Origin: Desulfuromonas soudanensis
Lineage (GTDB): Bacteria; Desulfobacterota; Desulfuromonadia; Desulfuromonadales; WTL
DNA: 64,000 nt
Assembly (NCBI RefSeq): GCF_001278055.1
Contig: NZ_CP010802.1
Location: 1,178,001-1,242,000 of the forward strand
Reading direction: 5' to 3'
The notes beneath the pieces are model-generated. The model was not told where the DNA came from. It was given only the letters and a program-made list of their open reading frames with translations, and did not search any database. Each line of letters starts with the position of its first letter. The stretch's first letter is position 1. The position numbers and the translations under genes are program-made. Shown piece after piece: positions 15,229 through 22,626 of the stretch.

Positions 15229-16956
15229 ATGGACAAGATTTTTCGCGTCAACATGACCAATCTCACCACCAGGGTCGAAACCGTCCCCGCCGCCTGGGCC
15301 GGACACGGCGGCCGCGGCCTGACCTCGACCATCGTCGCCGCCGAGGTCCCCGCCGACTGCCATCCCCTGGGACTCAACAACAAGCTGGTCTTCGCTCCCG
15401 GCCTCCTCTCCGGAACCGCGGCGGCCAACTCCGGGCGCATGTCCTGCGGCGCCAAGAGCCCGCTGACCGGCACCATCAAGGAGAGCAACGCCGGCGGCAC
15501 CTCGGCGCAGATGTTCGCCCGTATGGGGATCAAGGCCCTGATCATCGAGGGGCTTCCCGCCGACGACAAGTGGTACAACCTCCACCTCACCAAGGACGGC
15601 GTCACCATCAATGAGGAGACCGCCCTGGTCGGCAAGGGGAACTTCGCCGTCATCGACGCCGTCTCCGAGCGCCTCGGCAAGAAGGTCGGCGTCATCACCA
15701 TCGGCCCCGCCGGCGAGATGAAGATGGCTTCGGCCAACATCTCGGTCAAGGATCCGGACAGCAAGATCCGCAGCCACGGCCGCGGCGGCCTCGGCGCCGT
15801 CATGGGTTCGAAGAAGATCAAGTACATCAGCATGGACGACGCCGGCGCTCCGGGCGTCACCATCGCCGATCCGGAAAAGTTCAAGACCGCCGCCCGTATC
15901 TTCGCCAAGGCGCTCCTCGATCACCCCGTCTCCGGCCAGGGTCTGCCGACCTACGGCACCAACGTCCTGGTCAACGTCCTCAACGAGGCCGGCGGCCTGC
16001 CGACGAAGAACTTCCGCTACGGCCAGTTCGCCGGCGCCGACAAGATCTCCGGCGAGACGATGCACGACACCATCGTCGAGCGCGGCGGCAAACCGAAACA
16101 CGGCTGCCACGCCGGCTGCATCATCCAGTGCTCCCAGGTCTACATGGACAAGGCCGGCAACTACCTGACCTCGGGGTTCGAGTACGAAACGATCTGGGGC
16201 CTCGGCGCCGACTGCTGCATCGACAATCTCGACGACATCGCCCTGGCCGACCACCACATGGACGACATCGGCATCGACTCCATCGAAACCGCCGTCATGA
16301 TGGGCGTGGCCATGGAAGGGGGCGTTCTCCCCTTCGGCGACGGCAAGGGGGTCATCCGCCTCATCAAGGACGAGATCGGCAAGGGGACGCCCCTCGGGCG
16401 CATCCTCGGCGGCGGCGCCGCCCACGTCGGCAAGACCTTCGGCGTCACCCGCGTCCCGGTGGTCAAGGGGCAGGGGATTCCCGCCTACGACCCCCGCTCG
16501 GTCAAGGGGATCGGCATCACCTACGCCACCAGCACCATGGGCGCCGACCACACCGCCGGCTACACCATCGCCACCAACATCCTCGGCGTCGGCGGCAGCG
16601 TCGACCCGCTGAAGAAGGACGGCCAGGTCGAGCTCTCGCGCAACCTGCAGATCGCCACCGCCGCCGTCGACTCGACGGGGATGTGCATCTTCGTCGCTTT
16701 CCCGGCCCTCGACATCCCCGAGTGCCTCCCGGCGCTGATCGATATGATCAACGCCCGCTTCGGCATCAGCCTTTCCGGCGACGACGTCACCAACCTCGGC
16801 AAGCACATCCTCAAGCTCGAGCGCGCCTTCAACATCGGCGCCGGTTTCACCAACATGCACGACCGGCTCCCCGAATTCTTCAGCGAACCGGTGCCGCCGC
16901 ACAACGCCGTGTGGGACTTCACCGGCGAGGAAATCGACGAATTCTGGAATTTCTAG
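15229..16956 (+). CDS. aor: Tungsten-containing aldehyde:ferredoxin oxidoreductase
   Basis: A 575-residue AOR-family enzyme that oxidises aldehydes to carboxylic acids with a tungstopterin centre and a 4Fe-4S cluster. The N-terminus MDKIFRVNMTNLTTRVE and GGRGLTS are family marks; GCHAGCIIQCSQVY (near residue 290) supplies three cluster cysteines, with a further one downstream. Start: ATG at 15229 has a purine-rich GGAGAAGG site and begins where homologues usually do. An in-frame ATG at 15196, placed 7 bases after the AGGAG in the riboswitch, would add 11 residues and cannot be excluded. It is followed by MoaD-like and MoeB-like genes, suggesting dedicated cofactor supply. Confidence 0.95.
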   Translation: MDKIFRVNMTNLTTRVETVPAAWAGHGGRGLTSTIVAAEVPADCHPLGLNNKLVFAPGLLSGTAAANSGRMSCGAKSPLTGTIKESNAGGTSAQMFARMGIKALIIEGLPADDKWYNLHLTKDGVTINEETALVGKGNFAVIDAVSERLGKKVGVITIGPAGEMKMASANISVKDPDSKIRSHGRGGLGAVMGSKKIKYISMDDAGAPGVTIADPEKFKTAARIFAKALLDHPVSGQGLPTYGTNVLVNVLNEAGGLPTKNFRYGQFAGADKISGETMHDTIVERGGKPKHGCHAGCIIQCSQVYMDKAGNYLTSGFEYETIWGLGADCCIDNLDDIALADHHMDDIGIDSIETAVMMGVAMEGGVLPFGDGKGVIRLIKDEIGKGTPLGRILGGGAAHVGKTFGVTRVPVVKGQGIPAYDPRSVKGIGITYATSTMGADHTAGYTIATNILGVGGSVDPLKKDGQVELSRNLQIATAAVDSTGMCIFVAFPALDIPECLPALIDMINARFGISLSGDDVTNLGKHILKLERAFNIGAGFTNMHDRLPEFFSEPVPPHNAVWDFTGEEIDEFWNF

Positions 16957-16982
16957 GACATTTCTCTTAAGCTCTCTCCTGC

Positions 16983-17019
16983 CCGGTGCGGTCTGTCATG
17001 GCCGCACCGGGATTTTTTT
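16983..17019 (+). terminator. Terminator between AOR and moaD-like gene
   Basis: CCGGTGCGG pairs with CCGCACCGG and is followed by GATTTTTTT. It lies inside the apparent AOR-moaD-moeB cluster, so the two accessory genes may be expressed at a lower level by read-through. Confidence 0.85.
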
Positions 17020-17040
17020 AACCGCTGAGGAGTCCGCATC

Positions 17041-17265
17041 ATGAAGATCACCGTCAAACTCTTCGCCAGCTTCCGGGACGGCCGCTTCAAGGTCGAGGAA
17101 CGGGACACTCCCGCCGGGACCGTCTGCCGGCAGGTCGTCCTCGAGCTCGGTCTCAAGGAGGAGGAGCTGGGGGTGGTCATGGTCAACGGCCGCCACGCCC
17201 CCCTCGAGCAGGAGCTGCAGGACGGCGATTCCCTGGCCCTCTTTCCCCTCGTCGGCGGAGGCTAG
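17041..17265 (+). CDS. moaD: MoaD/ThiS-family sulfur-carrier protein
   Basis: A 74-residue ubiquitin-fold protein: MKITVKLFASFRDG, a VMVNGRHAP strand, DGDSLALFPLVGGG. The C-terminal Gly-Gly is the site of adenylation and thiocarboxylation. It would donate sulfur to form the dithiolene of molybdopterin. RBS GAGGAG lies upstream. It ends 2 bp before the MoeB-like gene, its expected activating enzyme. Being next to the AOR, it may serve a tungstopterin-specific route. Confidence 0.9.
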   Translation: MKITVKLFASFRDGRFKVEERDTPAGTVCRQVVLELGLKEEELGVVMVNGRHAPLEQELQDGDSLALFPLVGGG

Positions 17266-17266
17266 G

Positions 17267-18076
17267 ATGAATCCTCTTTTCTGGCTCAATGCGCAGGCCC
17301 GGGATGGTATCGTCTCCGGAGCGGCCCTCGCCGTCGCCGTCGAACGCTTCGGTCTGAGCTGGGCCGAGGCCGAACTCCTCGCCCTGGAAAACGGCCTGCT
17401 GCCGGCGCGCTATCAGCGCAACCAAAAGATGCTCTCCACGGCCGAGCAGCTGCGCCTGGCCAGAAGCCGGGTCGCCGTCATCGGCTGCGGCGGCCTCGGC
17501 GGCTACGTCCTCGAGGAGCTCGCCCGCCTCGGCGTCGGCCATCTCGTCGCCGTCGATCCCGACGTCTTCGAGGAGCACAATCTCAACCGCCAGCTCCTGG
17601 CCACCCCGGCCCTCCTCGGGACCGCCAAGGTCGAAGCCGCCGTGGCGCGCCTCGGCGTGGTCAATCCGGCGGTGACCGTCCTGCCGGCGCCTGAGGCCTT
17701 TTCCGTCGCCAACGGCGCCGTTCTCCTGGCCGGCTGCGCCCTGGCCGTCGACGCCCTCGACAGCATCCCGGTGCGCCTCGAACTCGCTGCCGTCTGTGCC
17801 GGGCTGGAGATCCCCCTCGTCCACGGGGCGATCGCCGGCTGGTACGGCCAGGTCACCACCCAGTTCCCCGGCGATACGACCCTTGCTGACAGCTACACCC
17901 GCAGCGGCACGGGGATCGAAAAGGAGCTGGGAAACCCCTCCTTTACCCCGGCTCTGGTCGCCAGCCTCGAGGCCGCCGAAGTCTGCAAGGTTCTTCTCGG
18001 CCGCGGCACACCCTTGCGGCGCCGCACCCTGGTGATCGATCTTCTCGAAATGGAGTTCGTCGAGCGGCTTGATTGA
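17267..18076 (+). CDS. moeB: MoeB/HesA/ThiF-family adenylyltransferase
   Basis: A 269-residue E1-like enzyme. After a 60-residue N-terminal extension comes the nucleotide-binding GCGGLGG (73-79), then VDPDVFEEHNLNRQLL and VDALDSIPVRL, the ATP and Mg contacts of this fold. No C-terminal rhodanese domain and no CxxC zinc motif are seen, so it is closer to HesA-like short forms than to classical MoeB. It most likely adenylates the C-terminus of the MoaD-like protein encoded just upstream, with which it is tightly spaced. Confidence 0.9.
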   Translation: MNPLFWLNAQARDGIVSGAALAVAVERFGLSWAEAELLALENGLLPARYQRNQKMLSTAEQLRLARSRVAVIGCGGLGGYVLEELARLGVGHLVAVDPDVFEEHNLNRQLLATPALLGTAKVEAAVARLGVVNPAVTVLPAPEAFSVANGAVLLAGCALAVDALDSIPVRLELAAVCAGLEIPLVHGAIAGWYGQVTTQFPGDTTLADSYTRSGTGIEKELGNPSFTPALVASLEAAEVCKVLLGRGTPLRRRTLVIDLLEMEFVERLD

Positions 18077-18135
18077 GGTTTGACCTTACATGAAGAGACA
18101 CGGCTGCCCGGAAACAGTCTTTTTATCAAGGCTTT

Positions 18136-18166
18136 CTCTGTGTCCTCGGTGTCTCTGTGGTCATTT
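18136..18166. repeat. Dispersed CACAGAG-type repeat (copy C)
   Basis: CTCTGTGTCCTCGGTGTCTC followed by TGTGGTC is a single copy of the family also seen at 1341-1461 and 6133-6338. It lies in the spacer after the MoeB-like gene. Confidence 0.65.
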
Positions 18167-18199
18167 TATAAAACCTGCGAAACCATCTGCGAAACCAGC

Positions 18200-18230
18200 A
18201 AAAAAAAAGCCCCTTTGGTAAAAAAGGGGC
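18200..18230 (-). terminator. Terminator of the 120-residue hypothetical gene
   Basis: On the minus strand GCCCCTTT pairs with AAAGGGGC and is followed by a run of eight or more T. It ends the gene at 18265-18627. Confidence 0.85.
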
Positions 18231-18264
18231 ACTCTTTCAGGTTTTTTCCGGGTTTTTGTCCCGC

Positions 18265-18627
18265 TCAACTCTCAATCTGGTAAGAAAAAAAGTTCGACTC
18301 CGCGAAGTCGTAAAGGGTGACTTGGGGGCCATCGATGATGCCGTTGAAATGGGACGCGCTTCCGTGGTCGTACCCTTCGAAGAGGCGGCCGTAGAGGGAG
18401 AGGCAGATGTGCGCCCCCTGCTGGCGGTCGCGCAGGCAGTAATTCTGGCCATTGACGTCGCGGCACACCGTGCAGCTGCGCTCGGCGGCCGTCGGCGCGA
18501 CGCTCCCCTCGTCGGCGCCGAAGGTGAAACCCTGCTCGCCGTCCTCGTCGTGGATTGTCGTTTCCTTCCCCTGCCGGGTGAGCCGTGAACTCACCAGGGC
18601 GACAAAGGCTCTGCTGTCGCTGGTCAT
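18265..18627 (-). CDS. Hypothetical cysteine-containing protein
   Basis: A 120-residue protein that I do not recognise. The ATG at 18627 is preceded by GGGGAGGAAAA, a strong ribosome site, and a clear terminator follows the stop, so expression looks real. It has no signal peptide or membrane segment. The middle carries four cysteines in the order CTVC...YC...HIC (about residues 52-75), which could bind zinc or an iron-sulfur cluster. The C-terminal third (GIIDGPQVTLYDFAESNFF) looks like the edge of a small beta fold. It is divergent from the transposase-derived gene at 18850. Confidence 0.75.
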   Translation of the reverse strand: MTSDSRAFVALVSSRLTRQGKETTIHDEDGEQGFTFGADEGSVAPTAAERSCTVCRDVNGQNYCLRDRQQGAHICLSLYGRLFEGYDHGSASHFNGIIDGPQVTLYDFAESNFFSYQIES

Positions 18628-18754
18628 GATTTTCCTCCCCGTTTGGGTGATTGTTCCCTGCCTCCTTCCGGCCCCGTGCCGAATCCGGAGGTGTCCGTTG
18701 CTCCCTCCCCTCGTTTCTTCCAAGTCCTTATAGGATAAAAAATACCCGAAATGG

Positions 18755-18783
18755 TTGCGTGAGATAAATGTATACGGTAAATT
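18755..18783 (+). promoter_or_regulatory. Possible sigma-70 promoter of transposase-derived gene
   Basis: TTGCGT and TAAATT separated by 17 bp, 66 bp before the start at 18850, in the AT-rich divergent spacer. Confidence 0.45.
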
Positions 18784-18849
18784 GAAAGGGCGCAAGCCGG
18801 TTTCTTCAGACTGGACCAGTTCGACGGACCGGGGGGAGGAGGCAAAAAA

Positions 18850-19506
18850 ATGGTAGAGGAGGGATGGAGGTGTCCGGCCTGCGGTCAAAGCAGGGCCTGG
18901 TGTCTCGGGGACGGTCGTTGCAAGTGCCGGGGGTGCGGCAGGCGCTACACACCGAGCAGGCGGCGCCGCCTGGACGCAGGGCTCAGGCGCCGCCTGGCTC
19001 TCTGCTTCTGGCAGATGGTGCCGACGCGGCAGGCGGCAACGGTCGTCCATCTCAATCGCAAGACGGTGCAGTCCTATTACCGGGCGCTGCGCCGGGGAAT
19101 CGGCGGCAGGGAAGGTTGGTCCGAACCGGAGGGATCAGGCGGTGAGGGCGAATTGCCTAAGGCAATTAAGGGGTTGGTGCTGGAGGGGGGAAGGATCAGG
19201 GTGGTTCCCCCGCAAAAGGCGGCGGAGGCCCCGCAGTGCGCCATGATCTATCTGCGCACGAACGGTCCGGCCCACCCCCGGGCCCTGAGCGATCTTCAGC
19301 TCTGGGTCAGTCAAGGCAGCGGCACGGCGGCCGAGACCTTCGTCCGCTTCTGGACCTTTGCCGGGCGGCTCTCGACGAGGAGCCGGGGGCAGCATTTGCA
19401 GGACGTCCCCCTCTTTTTCAGCGAGGTGGCCTATCGCGTCAATCAGCGGGAGAATCCCAGGGTGATCGACAACCTCTGTCGCCTGATCGACGGCAGCGCG
19501 CCCTGA
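18850..19506 (+). CDS. IS1595/ISXO2-like transposase-derived protein
   Basis: A 218-residue protein. It opens with a zinc ribbon (CPACG at 8-12, CKCRGCGRRY at 24-33), continues with a helix-turn-helix (WQMVPTRQAATVVHLNRKTV, about 54-73) and ends with a segment (FFSEVAYRVNQRENP) like the end of ISXO2-type transposases. The middle is too short for a full DDE core, and no flanking terminal inverted repeats or target duplications were recognised. It has a good ribosome site (GGAGGAGG). It is probably a degenerate or domesticated transposase, perhaps used as a DNA-binding protein; an intact but unusual element is less likely. Confidence 0.65.
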   Translation: MVEEGWRCPACGQSRAWCLGDGRCKCRGCGRRYTPSRRRRLDAGLRRRLALCFWQMVPTRQAATVVHLNRKTVQSYYRALRRGIGGREGWSEPEGSGGEGELPKAIKGLVLEGGRIRVVPPQKAAEAPQCAMIYLRTNGPAHPRALSDLQLWVSQGSGTAAETFVRFWTFAGRLSTRSRGQHLQDVPLFFSEVAYRVNQRENPRVIDNLCRLIDGSAP

Positions 19507-19530
19507 TCGGGTGCGGTCACTTTGCGTTGA

Positions 19531-19710
19531 TCAGGCCCGGGCCTGACGGCGTTCGGCGTAATCGCCTTCCGAGAGTTCCAGGCTCTTGCGCAGCAGGTCG
19601 GTGATGCTGACGCCGCAGGCCTCGGCCCGTTCCTGCAGCGCCTCCATCTCGTCGTGGTTGATCCGGCAGGAAATGATGAATTTTTTAGGGTTGGCGCTCA
19701 CTCGGGCCAT
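19531..19710 (-). CDS. Ribbon-helix-helix (CopG-like) small protein
   Basis: A 59-residue protein: MARVSANPKKFIISCRIN, then HDEMEALQERAEACGVSITD and LLRKSLEL. A beta strand followed by two helices fits the ribbon-helix-helix fold of small repressors and antitoxins. The ATG at 19710 has AAGGAGGG upstream; an ATG seven codons earlier lacks a site. A strong sigma-54 promoter lies about 75 bp upstream, unusual for a small regulator. No toxin partner is seen beside it. Confidence 0.78.
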   Translation of the reverse strand: MARVSANPKKFIISCRINHDEMEALQERAEACGVSITDLLRKSLELSEGDYAERRQARA

Positions 19711-19785
19711 CTTGGCTCCCTCCTTGGGCATGGGTGGTGGATGTTTTGTCCCGGCCGCTATTGACGGGCGATGCGTTTACGTTAT

Positions 19786-19801
19786 TGCAAGGGGGTTGCC
19801 A
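19786..19801 (-). promoter_or_regulatory. Sigma-54 promoter of the ribbon-helix-helix gene
   Basis: On the minus strand TGGCAA-N5-TTGCA matches the -24/-12 consensus with exact spacing. The predicted start point is about 65 bp before the gene. Confidence 0.78.
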
Positions 19802-19929
19802 GCTTTGCCGGTATCTTCTGGTTTTATGCCAAAAACAGTAAAAACGGCATGTTGAATGGTTCCTGAAGGCGGATGTTTTCTTGCGTCAGGATATGGCAGG
19901 GGCGGCGGATGTAACATAATGGGACGACC

Positions 19930-19975
19930 TGGCACGAAGTGGCACAGGGGGTGTGCCAGATGTGGCATGGACAGA
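19930..19975. promoter_or_regulatory. TGGCAC repeats and palindrome, likely activator site
   Basis: TGGCACA-GGGGG-TGTGCCA at 19940-19958 is a perfect 7-bp inverted repeat, flanked by another TGGCAC at 19930 and TGGCAT near 19963. It lies about 140 bp upstream of the sigma-54 promoter at 19786-19801. The rest of 19711-20336 (626 bp) has no supported gene apart from the promoters listed. Confidence 0.55.
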
Positions 19976-20154
19976 CAGGCAGGGTCGCGCCCCGTCGGAC
20001 GGGCCCTTTTTTTGTCGTTAACCCGCCTCGCAGGGGACCTCTTTGGCTGTTATCATAATCGTCTGGCGATTTACCAATCAGGACACCCGGTCTCCGCCCC
20101 TGGGCCGGGAGCGGACATGAGTTGCGGAAGTCTCTAAAAATACAAGCCTTTTTC

Positions 20155-20183
20155 TTGACAAATTCCGGAGACCCTTCCATACT
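20155..20183 (+). promoter_or_regulatory. Possible sigma-70 promoter of DUF3124 gene
   Basis: TTGACA and CATACT separated by 17 bp. A leader of about 150 bases with a CGGCCCA/TGGGCCG hairpin follows before the gene at 20337. Confidence 0.5.
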
Positions 20184-20336
20184 CGGTCTGCGATGTCGGC
20201 TTTTTTAGTCAGGGAAAAACGGCCCACCCATCGATGGGCCGAAGTTGTCAAGACAGGTCGCTGGGAGTTTCGCGCCGTCCGTTTTCGCCGCGATATCTGA
20301 CTCCCGGATGGCTCAAATTCGAAAGCAGGAGAGGAA

Positions 20337-20825
20337 ATGAAGCTCGAATTTCGTAAGATTATTTTTTCTGCACTTATTCTGATGATTACAACGACCGTGC
20401 CAACAGCATTGGCCGGGACGGGAATCGAACTGTCAAAAAGCCAAACAATATATGTTCCGGTATACTCGAATGTTTTCAGCGGTCCAAAAGTTTTGCCTTT
20501 CAATCTAGCCGTTATGCTAAGCATAAGGAATGTTGACATTAAAAATTCAATAACTTTTATTTCAATTGATTATTATGACAACGATGGAATTTTATTGAAA
20601 AAATATTTGGAAAAACCGCTGGAATTAAAACCACTGGCTTCAAATCATATTTACATAAAGGAAAGCAATGAATCGGGCGGATTTGGAGCCAACTTCATTG
20701 TTAGATGGAAATCTACCAATGAAATTAATGCACCGATCATAGAGAGTATAATGATCGGCGCCAGATCGGGTCAGGGGATCTCATTTGTAAGTCAGGGTCG
20801 GGTCATCTCGGAAAATAGGGAATGA
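20337..20825 (+). CDS. Secreted DUF3124 family protein
   Basis: A 162-residue protein with a signal peptide (1-26, ending ALA). The mature part, with QTIYVPVYSNVFSG, NLAVMLSIRNVD, IDYYDNDG, GGFGANFIVRWKS and IIESIMIGARSGQGISF, matches DUF3124, a family of unknown function in the cell envelope. The ATG has GGAGAGGAA upstream. The gene is markedly richer in A and T, including third codon positions, than all its neighbours, which suggests recent transfer. It stands alone between the accessory patch and an aldehyde dehydrogenase. Confidence 0.88.
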   Translation: MKLEFRKIIFSALILMITTTVPTALAGTGIELSKSQTIYVPVYSNVFSGPKVLPFNLAVMLSIRNVDIKNSITFISIDYYDNDGILLKKYLEKPLELKPLASNHIYIKESNESGGFGANFIVRWKSTNEINAPIIESIMIGARSGQGISFVSQGRVISENRE

Positions 20826-20956
20826 ATCAGACGACTCCAACGTGTACCGATGTGGCCGAATGAATGAAGGGACTCCTGCTGCGGGTTGCCGTCCGCCTGT
20901 AGCGGCGCCGTCTTGAAAAATCCAGAAAATAATAGAAGGACGAAGGAGGTCGACCG

Positions 20957-22417
20957 ATGATCGAGAAAAAACTCCATGACCCCAGCCTGTTTCGCCAGAC
21001 GTGTTATCTCGACGGCACCTGGAGCGACGCCGACAGCGGCGCCACCCTGGCGGTGACCAATCCGGCGACCGGCGAAACGCTCGGCACCGTCCCGAAAATG
21101 GGGGAGGTCGAGACCCGCCGCGCCATCGAGGCCGCCCAGCGCGCCTTCCCGGCCTGGCGCGCCAAGACCGCCCAGGAACGCTCGAATCTCCTGCGCAAGT
21201 GGTATGAACTGCTCCTGGAAAACCAGGAGGATCTGGCGGTGCTGATGACCGCCGAGCAGGGAAAACCTCTGGCCGAAGCCCGGGGTGAAATCGCCTATGC
21301 CGCTTCCTTTATCGAGTGGTTCGCCGAGGAGGGGAAACGCATCTACGGCGACGTCATTCCCCCCCACCAGGGGGACAAGCGGATCCTGGTGCTCAAGGAG
21401 CCGATCGGCGTCTGCGCCGCCATCACCCCCTGGAATTTTCCGTCGGCGATGATCACCCGCAAGGCCGGCCCCGCTCTGGCCTCCGGATGCACCCTGGTCG
21501 TCAAACCGGCCAGCGCCACCCCCTACTCGGCCCTGGCCCTGGCCGAACTCGCCCACCGGGCGGGGATTCCCAAGGGGGTCTTCAGCGTGGTGACCGGCTC
21601 CTCAGGCGCCATTGGCAATGAGCTGACCGCCAACCCGCTGGTGCGCAAGCTGACCTTCACCGGTTCGACGGAAGTCGGCAAGGAGCTCATCGCCGCCTGC
21701 GCCGGCACGGTGAAAAAGGTCTCCATGGAACTGGGGGGGAACGCCCCGTTTATCGTCTTCGACGACGCCGATCTCGACGCCGCGGTGGAAGGAGCGATGG
21801 TTTCCAAGTACCGCAACACTGGTCAGACCTGCGTCTGCACCAACCGCTTTCTCGTTCAGGACGGGGTCTACGACGCCTTTGCCGAAAAGCTGACCAAAGC
21901 CGTGGCCAGGATGAAGGTCGGCGACGGCCTGGCCGGAGAGACCCAGCAGGGGCCCCTCATCGACATGAAGGCCGTGGAATCGGTGGAGGCGCAGATTGCC
22001 GACGCCCTGGCCAAGGGGGCCCGGATCGTTCTCGGCGGCAAGCGCCACCCCCTCGGCGGCACCTTTTTCGAGCCGACGGTTTTGGCCGACGTCACGGCCG
22101 GGATGCTCATCGCCAGAGAGGAGACCTTCGGCCCGGTGGCGCCGTTGTTCCGCTTCAAAACCGAGGAAGAGGCGATCGCCATGGCCAACGACACCGAGTT
22201 CGGCCTCGCCTCCTACTTCTACAGCCGCGACATCGGCCGCATCTGGCGCGTCGCCGAGGCGGTCGAATACGGCATCGTCGGCATCAACACCGGATTGATC
22301 TCCACCACCGTCGCCCCCTTCGGCGGCGTCAAGGAATCGGGGACCGGCCGCGAAGGGTCCAAATACGGCATCGAGGATTTCCTCGAGATCAAGTACCTGT
22401 GCATGGGGGGGATCTGA
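20957..22417 (+). CDS. gabD: Succinate-semialdehyde/aldehyde dehydrogenase
   Basis: A 486-residue NAD(P)-dependent aldehyde dehydrogenase, closest in form to GabD. It has the substrate/cofactor segment TPWNFPSAMITRK, the GSTEVGK nucleotide loop, the general base in MELGGNAPFIVF and the catalytic cysteine in NTGQTCVCTNRF. It oxidises succinate semialdehyde or a related aldehyde. It has a good ribosome site (AAGGAGG) and stands as a single gene with its own terminator. Given the island upstream, another aldehyde as substrate is possible. Confidence 0.9.
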   Translation: MIEKKLHDPSLFRQTCYLDGTWSDADSGATLAVTNPATGETLGTVPKMGEVETRRAIEAAQRAFPAWRAKTAQERSNLLRKWYELLLENQEDLAVLMTAEQGKPLAEARGEIAYAASFIEWFAEEGKRIYGDVIPPHQGDKRILVLKEPIGVCAAITPWNFPSAMITRKAGPALASGCTLVVKPASATPYSALALAELAHRAGIPKGVFSVVTGSSGAIGNELTANPLVRKLTFTGSTEVGKELIAACAGTVKKVSMELGGNAPFIVFDDADLDAAVEGAMVSKYRNTGQTCVCTNRFLVQDGVYDAFAEKLTKAVARMKVGDGLAGETQQGPLIDMKAVESVEAQIADALAKGARIVLGGKRHPLGGTFFEPTVLADVTAGMLIAREETFGPVAPLFRFKTEEEAIAMANDTEFGLASYFYSRDIGRIWRVAEAVEYGIVGINTGLISTTVAPFGGVKESGTGREGSKYGIEDFLEIKYLCMGGI

Positions 22418-22463
22418 GCTCCATTCCCCGGCGCTTTCTCCATGAACGGGCCCTAAACCCAAA

Positions 22464-22507
22464 CAAGTCGTCTCTCCGGATTCTCTCCGGGAGGCGACTT
22501 GTTTGCT
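22464..22507 (+). terminator. Terminator after gabD
   Basis: CAAGTCGTCTCTCCGG pairs with CTCCGGGAGGCGACTTG apart from small mismatches, followed by TTTGCTT. Confidence 0.75.
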
Positions 22508-22540
22508 TCAGTGCCCAGATTGGATGCCCAAACCTGGATA

Positions 22541-22594
22541 CCCGCAAGGGGTATCCCTACAGACCACCGATTCTGTAGGGGCACCCCTTGCGGG
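22541..22594. repeat. Long intergenic palindrome, REP/MITE-like
   Basis: A left arm (CCCGCAAGGGGTATCCCTAC, plus AGA) and a right arm (TTCTGTAGGGG then CACCCCTTGCGGG) form a hairpin of about 23 bp with a 7-base loop. It is not followed by a T-run and lies just after a normal terminator, so it looks like a mobile palindromic unit. Confidence 0.65.
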
Positions 22595-22626
22595 AGCCCG
22601 ATTGTGGCACCGGAAATTTTCAAGGC

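Noticed and set aside
20184-20336. A riboswitch in the leader of the DUF3124 gene
   Set aside because: One simple hairpin is visible, but the order of bases does not match cyclic di-GMP, SAM or other motifs I know.
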